A stretch of 64,000 nucleotides of DNA, from the NCBI GenBank assembly GCA_001931905.2, contig MSJI02000187.1, forward strand, positions 1 to 64,000, given 5' to 3'. Origin of the DNA: Cladosporium sp. IMV 00045 (taxonomy: Eukaryota; Ascomycota; Dothideomycetes; Cladosporiales; Cladosporiaceae). Made by a program: the position numbers and the translations under genes. Under the pieces are notes generated by a model that ran no database searches, had not been told where the DNA came from, and saw only the letters and a list, made by a program, of their open reading frames with translations. Positions 54,646 to 64,000 of this stretch are shown here, piece after piece; position 1 is the first letter of the stretch, and the number at the start of each line of letters is the position of its first letter.

Positions 54646-55634
54646 GGTGAGGGGTCTGTCGTTTGGGGTCTGTCTTGCGAAAAAATGATTGAGTTTTGGG
54701 CTTCGCGGTGATCAGGCGGGGAATGTGCGACGGAAATTGATGGTGCGGAATAACTTCATGTATTTATCTGAGCACCAGACTCTCTGCACTTCACAGACAG
54801 TGGACTTGCCATTCACTAAATACATGATCGGTTGTTCGGTTTCTGAAGTCAAACAATGCCCTCGCGTCGAGGCAGCTGGTGTACATTCTTGGTCTCGTTT
54901 TTGATGGGTCCACTTCCCCATGACCAAGTCTCGTGGCTGCGGGCAACGGTTAGGGTTGACTAGAGTGATTTTTCTCACTCCCTGCATTGCTGGTCCATGA
55001 TGGGTTGACACGTTTCCGTGTTGCCCAGAAGCCAGGAGGGCGAGCAACGAGCACATCCTCCTTACAGCCGCCAATTTTGTTCAACCCTGATACTTCCAAG
55101 GCTTGCACTTCCAGAGATGGTGGTCGGTACTACCATCCACTACCATATACTTTTCGATCCCTCACAAAATCTTCAGTCAATCCCTCTCCAGCCAATGTTT
55201 TTGATCCAAGCACTGAGGACACATTTAATGCAACCGTAAAAGCGATGTGGGGTGTCAGCGGGGGTGGGTATGCCTCGAGACGGGGTAACCGCGGGGTGTG
55301 GCAGTGTCTCGTTTCGAGTCGCCGGCATCGCATATCGAGCTCATTTGCTCACTTTTTAAAGATCCGGGGTCTATTTGAGAAGCGGAATATCATGTGTGCG
55401 ATGGAGAAAAGAACGGGGATAATTTGTAGAAGACGATGTTCTGACTTCGCGGTTGCCTGATATGCGACTCGTTGACTCAGGTGATAATGTTTGCAGAGCG
55501 GGTCGGGTTCTTTGCCGGATTATTTATACAACTTGTACAGTTACGTCCTGATGAATCAGTTCTAATTATTGACTTTTTAGAAGATACTGAGTTAGCGTGA
55601 GGTGCGAACGTTCGTATTTCGCCGTTCCTGTACC
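54646..55634. other. Intergenic, no gene seen
   Basis: Promoter side of the SDR gene (minus) and 3' flank of the FAD oxidase gene (minus). It contains a single telomere-like TTAGGGTT at about 54950. Frames at 54987-55460 are unrecognised. Confidence 0.45.
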
Positions 55635-57513
55635 TCACACCATACAAAGGCGCCCCGTCTGTAGATCGTAGTCCCAGTGATCACTCCCAACTCCAGATAA
55701 CACGAAGAGGCTATCTGTCGGGTCATATTTTGCCTTGATCGCCTTCAGACGCTCGTAATGCGGGCCGTAGAAATCATCCTTAAAGTTTGCGCTGTAAGGA
55801 TTGCCTTCGTTCATGTAAGAGCCGGAATCGGGAGCCCAGTCCTTCCACAACTTCTCCTTGTGTTCTTCCAGCCATTTGGCATTCTCGGCGAGAGCCATGC
55901 TTGGAGTGACAGTGGAGGTTGGCGCAGCAGATGCACCTCCGACGAAGAGGTGAAGATAAGCCGACTTCCATGCTGGGATCAGAGCGCCCCAGTCGGATTC
56001 CGGATGGTCCATTACTCCAGGTCCTCCTGACAGGCCGACGGTCATGTACGTTCCTGCAGTCTCATTCTGTGCGGCGACGGCGCGCTGGAGGTAGCTCCTC
56101 AAGTTATTGCGAGAGATCTCGATGTGACGACGTCCAAGGAGGCGACTGGAAGATACGCCACCAGATCCAGCTGTGTTGCTGCCGGATATCTGCTTGTAGA
56201 ACGCGCTGTAGTTTCCCGCGGGTGACGCCGAGTACGAGACTGACACTGAGCTGTTGCTTGCCTGCGCCTGTATCTTCTGGATGACAGGATTGATCAGAGC
56301 ATCAAGCTGGTCCATTGACATGTTGAAACTCCACAGAGCTTGTGCGACCACAGCACCAGAGGTCCAAGACGGCGCGGCTGGGTTGAATTTTTGTCCTGTG
56401 GAGCCGGAGGCGAGTGACATCGCGCCTGCCACTCCTGCATCCATGAGATCCGGAAGTGCCCTGAACAGCTCGCTAGCCGCGTCCCATGATGCATTGGCAC
56501 CAGCTTCGCTTGTTGGCGCAATTGTGATTGACCCAAAATTAACACCAGCAGGGGCAGGGAAGTGTCTGATGACGTATTCGGTCACGACACCATATTGGCC
56601 TCCTCCACCGCCACGAATGGCCCAGAAAAGGTCGCTGTTCTCCTCTGCGTTGACTAGCAGGACGTCACCCTCAGTGGTGACGATAGTGGCTTGAAGGATC
56701 TGCTGAGCGGCAAGTCCATGAGTGCTAGCGATGGGACCGTGGCCACCGCCTTGAATGTATCCACCAAGTCCAACGCTGGGATCTTGGCCCGTGGTCACTA
56801 CTCTTCCCTGGCTGAGCGCAAAGTCCAGGACGTCTCCCCAGCCATGTCCACTGCCTGCAATGATGACATCTTCGGTGCTGTTCGATGTGCCTGGCACTTT
56901 CCATGCTAAGTTGCGCTCGAGTCGCTGGAAGCTCTTCATCCAAATGGAGAGCGAGAACGCACCGCTAGATCTGTAATTTACAAGTTAGCGTCGAGATGTA
57001 GTGCCGTCCATTGGCAAAGTGAGCTTACCGGCCGTTGAGATCGTGCCCTGTCCCTTTGACGACGATGCGTACGTTGCGTTCTGAGGCCCATTTCATCGCC
57101 GTCGCTACTTGGCATTCACTGGTAGCATTAACGATGTACGAAGGAAGTCCGCCGAGTCGACAGCCTTCATCTTCGTTGGAGCCTGATTCTGTAGGAGGTA
57201 TGCACGAGTTGTTGGCAAAGATCCACGCCCCAATCGATTCCGGTTGTGCTGCGTGGAAGATGCTTGATGACCAGTTGCTTTCGACAGTTTGGCAAGAGTA
57301 TGGAGATTCGAACGAGGAGGCATTCCAGCAGGAGGCGGCGACTGGAGAGGTGCTAATGAGTGCGCCATCGATCGACTCATTGAGTGCTTGCCATTGCGAG
57401 TGGCGGGGCCATGTAGAGTCGAGAGGGTTGGCTTTGCATTGCGTCTGGTTGAGTGTAGCTGTGGCTTCAAGAGCAAATGCACAAGATAAGATGAGAGAGA
57501 GTATCTGCATCAT
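55635..57513 (-). CDS. Secreted FAD-linked oxidase, BBE type
   Basis: Exons 57029-57513 and 55635-56970; the intron 56971-57028 (GTAAGC, GCTAAC, TTACAG) joins the two halves of the FAD-binding motif. The product is about 606 residues. I start at ATG 57513 (or 57510), because the frame above has no ATG and a TTGCAG acceptor just upstream suggests a 5' UTR intron. MQILSLILSCAFALEATA is a signal peptide. VRIVVKGTGHDLNGRSSG is the PP-loop, whose His is the covalent FAD site in this family. LGGYIQGGGHGP, LFWAIRGGGGGQYGVVTEY and the C-terminal BBE segment (YDPTDSLFVLSGVGSD) complete it. Enzymes of this group oxidise sugars, alkaloids or polyketides. Several N-glycosylation sites are present. No pathway genes are seen next to it. 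Confidence 0.92.
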
Positions 57514-58044
57514 GAAATGTATGATGTCCAATCTGCAAGTTTAGGGACTTTTCCTGCTGACGTTCTTCCATGACTTATATGTACTGTAGCGCACCTGGAC
57601 CGAGCATTGTCGCATCTCCTTGCACAGCCTGACTTTCTGTGATTTTCTTTCAATCTCCGAGGTTCTCAGCCACGACTTCACGATATCGAAACAAATGAGG
57701 ACGTATATTATACGGGTGCAAGGCGTGCGAATAAGATAAAATTTAGCTTTGACTCTACACAACCAACTACCGATGGCATTTGTATTGTGGAGCACCAATG
57801 CTTCAGCAAGCTTTGTTAGCGTTTAGGGCAGCATACCGTAACGCATACGCACCGTATTGAATACGCCGATATTCCAGAAATGGGTCTGGATCACTTTCTG
57901 TTTCTTTGCAATTGCAATTTGTGAGAGACTCTTCCCACTTTTCTCGATTTGAAGGCTTTCATCTGGCCCTTCACCTCGGGTGACAATCTCTGGGTGTCAA
58001 CGACTACACCGCAACCAGAAGCCTCGAACGCCCATCCTTACACC
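57514..58044. other. Divergent promoter region
   Basis: Between the BBE-type oxidase (minus) and the four-helix protein (plus). Beyond the possible 5' UTR intron end of the oxidase gene (near 57536) I see nothing. Confidence 0.45.
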
Positions 58045-58572
58045 ATGGCCGGCTCAAATATCGCAAATGAGATCTCCAGGGCAGCAAGATCTCAATACTG
58101 GCACGAGAGCGGATTCACCGGCGTCCTCGCCCGTGCTACCTTACGAACATGCCAATTTGCCAGCGCGGTCATAACATTGGGAATATTCAGCGCCGATTTA
58201 GCGCACCGCAAAAGCAATCCAAGCTTCAGTTCTACCAATGACATCTTTGCGATCGTGGTATCAGTCCTTTCCATCCTCACCTGCGCCTATCACTGCTTTG
58301 TCACGGTCAAGCGAGTGGCTTGGGTACTCTGGGATTTCGTATTGTGTGTGCTTTGGGCGGCATGCGCTGGAACATTTGGGTCAACATATATCGGAAAGAG
58401 TAGCGAACAAACGGACGAGCACATCGACTCAGGGACTTCCGCAAGCATGAAAGCAGGCGTGGCTTTCAGTCTACTCAGCATGTGTCTCTGGCTGATAACG
58501 TGCGTGCAAGGCAGTGTTTGGTGCTGCAGCGCTCGTCGCCTCACTCGTCGGACTGATGGCGCACCAATATGA
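58045..58572 (+). CDS. Four-helix membrane protein, MARVEL-like
   Basis: A single exon of 175 codons from CACCATGG; the frame is open above but without an ATG. Four hydrophobic helices are visible: LRTCQFASAVITLGIFSADL, FAIVVSVLSILTCAYHCFV, WVLWDFVLCVLWAACAG and AGVAFSLLSMCLWLITCV. The order, the short loops and the size fit the MARVEL-type family of fungal membrane proteins near eisosomes or in vesicle membranes. The third helix starts with WDFVLCVLWAACAG, a motif often seen in this group. Ends in a short basic tail with CC and RR, possibly palmitoylated. Function unknown. Confidence 0.75.
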   Translation: MAGSNIANEISRAARSQYWHESGFTGVLARATLRTCQFASAVITLGIFSADLAHRKSNPSFSSTNDIFAIVVSVLSILTCAYHCFVTVKRVAWVLWDFVLCVLWAACAGTFGSTYIGKSSEQTDEHIDSGTSASMKAGVAFSLLSMCLWLITCVQGSVWCCSARRLTRRTDGAPI

Positions 58573-59770
58573 CCATGCAAAGAAAGGGATGTTTGCTGAA
58601 GACATGATTGTTCCCTCGCGACACCGATGAATCAATATGCGACTTGCCCTCTCGATATGAAAGGATCAATTCTCCCAGCTGCCTCAGTCCAGCGCAGCAG
58701 AGCGTTCTACAAGAACACACTACATGCGATCTCAGCATTTGGAAAACCAATACTCGCGTTTGAGCCATGATTTGCCATCGGCCGCTTGTCTCCAGTCGAC
58801 CAGGTCCGAAAGCTCGAGCAAAAACGTCGATCGCCAGGACCCCAAAGCCTTTGAAGGTTGACTTCGGGCATTTCGATCCACTGACTCTGATCTGCCTTGC
58901 TCCTTTCAGCTCGACCGTCGAGTCAGTGTATCACTCAATTGACAAAAAAACAATAGCGGTGAGAGCCTGAGCCTCGAGCGAAAGTCGAGAATATTACCTT
59001 TGATGGGCTTCTGTTTTAGTATCATGTAAAGAACTTGTAATGCACCTTCATCTATTTTAGTTTCGGAGACAAAGCTTCAGCATAATACTCAGAAACAAGC
59101 TTTGGTGCCTCTTGTGTATTCTACTGTTTCTTTCATCATTGCTGTGACTTTGAGGCATCAACATTGCTGACTAGGCGGGATTATACTCGTGCAATCGTGC
59201 AACGATAATCACCGGACTGAGATACAATTGAGATTAGGCAAGAAGCTATGATGAAATAAACGAAAAGGCCTCCTTCAAATTAACCTTTGCCTAGGGCTGA
59301 ACGATTATAGTTCACACGTTTTAGCAGCTGATGTCACCCAACGATGGACCGTATTGTATACGGCAAAGTTTAGGGCACTTGGTGGCGCGCTTCTTGTTCG
59401 GCATGGAAGAGCCGAAAGAATCTACACAATTAGCTCACAACAGTATCAGGTAGCATGACATGCATGTAACAGGGACAGACTAGCCATTCATTCACGGCCC
59501 GTTGTGCAAAAATGGCTGCCTTGCAAAATCTTGGGGGTGTTGGGATCTCGTGCTCTCAATATGTTACTGTCGCTATCTCCGATCCTACACCAAGAAAGGG
59601 GCCCTTTCCAGTCGGATTGGTACATCATGCCTGCTACTTAACTTCAATTAGTCTGACAGCTGCATTGACGGCTTTATCAAGGAATCAACAACTCATTGTC
59701 ACCCGGACAGGACCTCCACCGAAGTCGTTCATCATAGTTCTCACGAGAAAGAACTTAACCTTTACCAACA
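58573..59770. other. Intergenic, no gene seen
   Basis: A plus-strand frame at 59512-59790 runs into the next gene out of phase. No RNA gene or repeat recognised. Confidence 0.45.
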
Positions 59771-62625
59771 ATGCCGAGCCCATCACCTGATGAGGACCAG
59801 AAGGGAACATCTCAGGCCGAGATCCCGCCAAGTTCGCTACCTAGCCTGCTTGAAGATGCCATGTCAGAGATGTTAGACGCTGGAAAAGACTTCGAAGGCG
59901 AGCCTGAAGCCCTGGAAGTCGGGTTTTCCGACGACGGACGACTGAACGTGGCTTGCCATGCGCCCTCCGGACGCCGACTCTCGCGCCTTTTGGAAGCCGG
60001 GGAGAATGAGAAACGATTGAAGCGGCAGGAGACGCCACCACCTGCGTATCGGGAGTTTCTTGACGAAAAGCCGTACCCTCACAAGCTGAACATCGTAATA
60101 CAAGTTGTCGGAAGCCGAGGCGATGTGCAGCCTTTCATCGCCATCGGCTGCGCATTGCAGCGTGACCATGGGCACCGAGTCCGTCTGGCCACGCACGCCG
60201 TTTTCGAGGACTCCGTCAGGTCCGAAGGATTGGAGTTCTTCCCTCTTGGTGGCGATCCGACCGAGCTGATGGCCTACATGGTCAAGAATCCAGGACTGAT
60301 TCCTAGCCTGGAAAGCTTGAAATCAGGCGACATTGGACGAAAGCGAGACATGCTGCAGGCCATCATGTCTGGATGCTGGAAGTCGTGCACTGAGAGGGAT
60401 CCACAATCCCAAGCACCGTTTGTGGCTGATGCAATCATTGCCAATCCTCCAAGCTTCGGTCATGTTCACTGTGCGCAGGCCTTGAGTGTGCCGCTTCACA
60501 TCATGTTCACAATGCCTTGGACGACGACTCGGGCATTTTCGCATCCTCTCGCGAACCTGAAAGTCTCTGCTGAGACTAGTGCTGGCAATGCGAACCTCAT
60601 TTCCTACGGTGTTGTCGAATGGCTAACATGGCAAGGGTGAGTGTGTGAATCGTTTCGTACCGCGGGAAGCTTTTGCTGATTTCAAGAGCAGTGTCGGAGA
60701 TATCGTAAATAAGTGGCGAGTCGAGACACTGGAACTGGAACCAGTCCCAGAATCGGAAGGCCCCAAGCTCGTCGAAAGATTGGCAGTGCCTCACACATAT
60801 TGCTGGTCTCCAGATCTCGTGGCCAAGCCATCTGACTGGCCCTCATACATTGGTGAGTCGTGAGCAAAGTGCACAGAACGAGCTAGGCAGCTAATCAATT
60901 CAAGATGTCTGTGGCTTCATATTCCGAGAACCTCCAAGCTACCAGCCGCCCGATGATCTTGCGAAATTCCTCGCTGCTGGTAGCGTACCAATTTATATTG
61001 GCTTCGGCAGCATCGTCGTGGACGATCCAAAGGCACTGACGAGCATGATCATACAAGCTGTGCGAGCACTCGGAGTCCGTACCATAATTTCTCGAGGCTG
61101 GAGCAAACTGGGAGAAGATTGCGAGCCGGACGAGAATGTCCTCTTCCTCGGAGACTGTCCCCATGAATGGCTTTTTGCTCGGGTGTCTGCCGTGATTCAC
61201 CATGGCGGCGCTGGAACAACAGCCTGCGGACTGCTCAATGGTGTGCCTACATTCATTGTGCCTTTCTTTGGAGAGTGAGTCTTCCACTTATCGCTCATTC
61301 ATGGGATTATTTGCTGACTAGATACAGTCAGCCTTTTTGGGGAGACATGGTCGCTTCGAGAGGCGTGGGACCAGCTCCGGTGCGGTACAAATCCCTTTCC
61401 GTCCAGAGCCTGGTACAGGCCATTTCATTGTGCCTCGAGCCAGAGACCAAGATTGCCGCCGAAGCTATTTCCCGCAAGATGAAAGAGGAAAATGGAGTGC
61501 GGTCTGCAGTCCAGTCTTTCCATGCACACCTTCCTCCAGAGATTGGATGCCAGGTCATTCCCAACGAGGTCGCAGCATGGAAGCATAAGAGCAAAATGCG
61601 CTTGTCCAAGCGTGCGGCGTCTACGCTTCTGAAAGCCTCCAGCATCAAAGTTGACGACCTTTCATCGTGAGTGCCAACATCAAGGTGGTTTGAAAAATTT
61701 CGACTAATCCGATTATAGTCTCAATTCAAGGCCCATCACCATCGAGCCCCGAAGATGGGAGCCTGTGTCCGCTATTCTTTCTGCTTCTCTGCAAGCCGCA
61801 GGTTCGGTTGCTACTGCTGCAAAAAGAATGGTTGTGGACCCTTATAAGGCGTACAAGCCGTCAAATACCCCTGGAACTTCGTCGCCCGGGGACGATTCAG
61901 GTGAGGTTGGCTCACGCGTTACCCACGGTGCTGGCTCAGGCGAGAAAATCGGGTTGTTACCTCCACCAAGTGGAAAAGGCAGCGATGCCAACGTGCCAGC
62001 GGAGGAGAGTGTTGGACACAATGGAGCCAAGATTGAGGCACAGGGTACAGATGCTGTGATCGTTCATGCGACCGACGATACTGTAGCAAAAGGGAATGCG
62101 AAGCAACTGGCCACCACGTCAGCAAGAAGCGCTGGCCGGCTTGTCCTATCGCCCATCAAAGGTCTGCTCGTTGACGTCCCTCTTGCAGCGACAGAAGGCA
62201 TGCGAGCTCTGCCACGTCTATACGGCGATCGCGGATATGAGAGAGAAGCAATCACAGACTGGAAGAGCGGATCCATGGTGGCGGCGAAGTCATTTGCCGC
62301 TGGCGTCAACGAGGGCATGACTGACATATTCCGGCTGACTTACACCCGTAAGAAGCGTGAAGGCGCGAAAGGAGTCGCCAAAGGTCTGAGCATGGGGCTT
62401 ATGAATTTCGCCATGAAGACAGGGTCGGGAGCGCTTGGATTGGTGGCGTATCCTTGTCGAGGAGTTTACATGAGTGTCCATTCGGCGTTGCATACCAAGA
62501 CCAAGAAGGTCGTGGAGCAGGCTAAGCTGGATGAAGGAGAGTGGCTGCGCAGTAAAATCAGCGAGGATAAAGCGAGCGAGAGTGAGATTGTTCGGTCTTT
62601 TACACTTGGAGGTGCTTCTCGTTGA
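59771..62625 (+). CDS. Sterol 3-beta-glucosyltransferase-like protein, five exons
   Basis: Exons 59771-60636, 60692-60852, 60905-61274, 61328-61666 and 61719-62625, with introns of 52-55 bp that all keep the frame. The product is 880 residues. After about 95 disordered residues the first GT-B half starts LNIVIQVVGSRGDVQPFIAIG, the mark of UDP-glucose:sterol glucosyltransferases, and continues HRVRLATHAVFEDSV. The second half has IYIGFGSIVVDD, the sugar-nucleotide site VIHHGGAGTTACGL and VPFFGDQPFWG. The GRAM and PH domains of the full-length autophagy-linked enzyme (Atg26) are missing, as in many fungal paralogues. The last 250 residues (GVNEGMTDIFRLTY, then GVAKGLSMGLMNFAMKTGSG) form a Gly-rich amphipathic region like that in VPS13/ATG2-type proteins, possibly for lipid contact. 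Confidence 0.9.
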
Positions 62626-63739
62626 GAATTGGTGTCTGTTCTTGTGGCTGGAGGCAGTGATCCGGACTGCTGGAGCCTTCTGAGTTGCTCGTGGTCAGTG
62701 GAAAGGCTGAAGGGTTCGTTTTGAAGGGTTTCCATGTTGCTCATGCCGCGCATTCGTACTTGAGTTCTCCATCGTCCGTCATATCTCGCAGTGCCCCACG
62801 AGGCTGTTTGAACTTCATGCAACGATGGAGGACGGTTTGTTGCCTGAGTCTGGCCTTTCGTCACATTCCGGCACTGATCAGATGTTTTGGAGTCCTTCGA
62901 TGATGAAGAGCCAGGAGTCGCCATTGCATACCTCCACCTCCCTCTGATAACTATGAATCGCAGACTGCTGGCTTATCCTTGGTCATTTGCCAAACATCGA
63001 GAATGTCTAGCACCACGGATCCTCTCACCACGATGTTGACATCAAACCCACTACTACCACCCAATCGAAGTATGGTCAACGCGAACAAGCATTCTCTCTT
63101 GTTCGACTCCAGCGTCATGGACGATCGTTGAAGCAAGAAGCTCGAGGGCGTTGTCCCATATCGCCACCTCTGTCGTGCTCTGCTTCAATGCCATTCTTGT
63201 GACCGTTTTTACCAAGCCAGAGATCGATACTGAACATACGCTTGATCGAAATACCTCGTGGCGCGTGGATGATTGTCTTTTTTCGACCGTACTTCAGTCG
63301 CAAGCGACGTGAACTCAAGAGTGAAACGAAGCCGCGAAACCAAGCATCATCGTCGATCTGGATGCGTTGTATGGGCCTTGTCGGGGATGGGGGTTGACGT
63401 GGTATCAGCGTTGTGAACCGGCACTGTTGGTATTGGACTTTTGATGGGAGGATTCTCGAGGTGCCTACTGATTAGTAGCCGTGGCGACACGCTACTGCGT
63501 GTGAATGGTGCCTTGGGAACTCCCTGACGCAGTCCGCACGGCTTTGCCGCATCAGAAGTTGTTTTGATCACGGCTCTCGCGTCGACCGACTCTCTCTCCT
63601 CATACCTCATACACCATTTCAGCAACCCTGCAAACAATCGCGTGCACAGCATCGCTACCGTATTCATCAGTAACTCAACATCAAGTTACCATCGCCTCCG
63701 GCAACCAAGACCTGCATCAAACACTTTCAGCATAACAGC
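62626..63739. other. Intergenic, no gene seen
   Basis: 3' flank of the glucosyltransferase gene and upstream region of the edge F-box gene. Frames on both strands are short and unrecognised. Confidence 0.45.
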
Positions 63740-64000
63740 ATGTCTACCCGTTCCCTCGGCGAAATGGGCAACGACGCCAACACCAACACGATCAGCGAAA
63801 TGAACAACGACGCCACCACCGAGACGCTCAGCGAAATGAACAACAACGCTGCCACCGAGACGACCGACGACATGAACAGTGACGCTGCCGCCAAAAAGGG
63901 ATTACTCGATCTACCAAACGAGCTGCTGAAGGACATCCTCGGTGCCTGCTCAACTCGCGCACTCTTGAGCTTGGCGAGCAGCAACCGCAGACTCCGCGCC
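63740..64000 (+). CDS. F-box protein with N-terminal repeats, cut by the window edge
   Basis: The ATG at 63740 opens 87 codons to the end of the window. Residues 5-48 are about four degenerate 12-residue repeats built on SEMNNDATTETL, rich in Asn, Thr and Glu. From residue 54 on, LLDLPNELLKDILGACSTRALLSLASSNRRLR is a clear F-box, the adaptor helix bundle that binds Skp1 in SCF ligases. The substrate-binding part lies outside the window. The repeat looks like an internal expansion at the DNA level, since units share codons (AGCGAAATGAACAACGAC). Confidence 0.78.
   Translation, partial: MSTRSLGEMGNDANTNTISEMNNDATTETLSEMNNNAATETTDDMNSDAAAKKGLLDLPNELLKDILGACSTRALLSLASSNRRLRA

Noticed and set aside
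57514..57531. Six-codon N-terminal extension of the FAD oxidase
   Set aside because: Would need a TTG start, and a splice acceptor lies just upstream; the ATG at 57513 gives a proper signal peptide.
57949..58044. N-terminal extension of the four-helix protein
   Set aside because: Opens at TTG; the ATG at 58045 has a strong context.
1..64000. A biosynthetic gene cluster
   Set aside because: Methyltransferase, reductases, BBE oxidase and MFS genes are present but scattered over 30 kb, with no PKS, NRPS, terpene or DMATS core gene.

Overview
The window reads as nuclear DNA of a filamentous ascomycete (Pezizomycotina, probably Dothideomycetes; the class is an inference). The visible reasons are 50-67 bp GT-AG introns with CTAAC/CTGAC-type branch sites, a GH64 glucanase, an SLX9-type nucleolar protein, STAND NTPases, and an AT-rich block in which CpA/TpG have largely become TpA, as expected from repeat-induced point mutation (RIP). 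Coordinates of spliced genes span first to last coding base; introns are given in the evidence.

Left part (1-34.7 kb): a gene-poor first 3 kb; two adjacent minus-strand F-box-like paralogues (4.2-6.8 kb); a tRNA-like relic; a frameshifted PSP1-like gene; an SLX9-like ribosome-biogenesis gene; a long disordered nuclear-type protein (12.6-15.1 kb). Two large plus-strand pseudogenes follow: a Goodbye-type STAND protein with an internal deletion and stops (17.5-21.7 kb), and an RBR ubiquitin-ligase relic (22.0-23.4 kb) whose intact paralogue lies at 28.7-30.7 kb. Around them are a defective tRNA-Pro-like gene, a ketoacyl-reductase-like SDR, an RG-rich-tailed unknown, a three-exon secreted six-cysteine small protein (27.2-27.7 kb), and an MFS transporter.

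Middle (35.09-43.90 kb): a nested transposon. A Fot1/pogo-type DNA transposon with perfect 43-bp inverted repeats and TA target duplications holds a Ty3/Gypsy chromovirus with 171-bp LTRs and a 5-bp CTAAC target duplication. Both are on the minus strand and both coding regions are destroyed in a RIP-like pattern. The 43-bp termini of the outer element are not mutated.

Right part (44-64 kb): tRNA-Ile(AAT), a SAM methyltransferase, an aldo-keto reductase, an intracellular-looking GH64 protein with a proline-rich tail, an intact 1100-residue STAND NTPase, an SDR with a two-codon last exon, a secreted BBE-type FAD oxidase, a four-helix membrane protein, a five-exon sterol-glucosyltransferase-like gene, and the start of an F-box protein with N-terminal repeats at the edge. 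No single pathway or biosynthetic cluster joins these genes. The common thread is accessory content: STAND, RBR and F-box families with intact and broken copies side by side, a candidate effector, and a RIP-mutated transposon nest. No clearly new molecular system was found; the strongest observations are the nested transposon with unmutated termini, the candidate effector, and the intact/broken family pairs.
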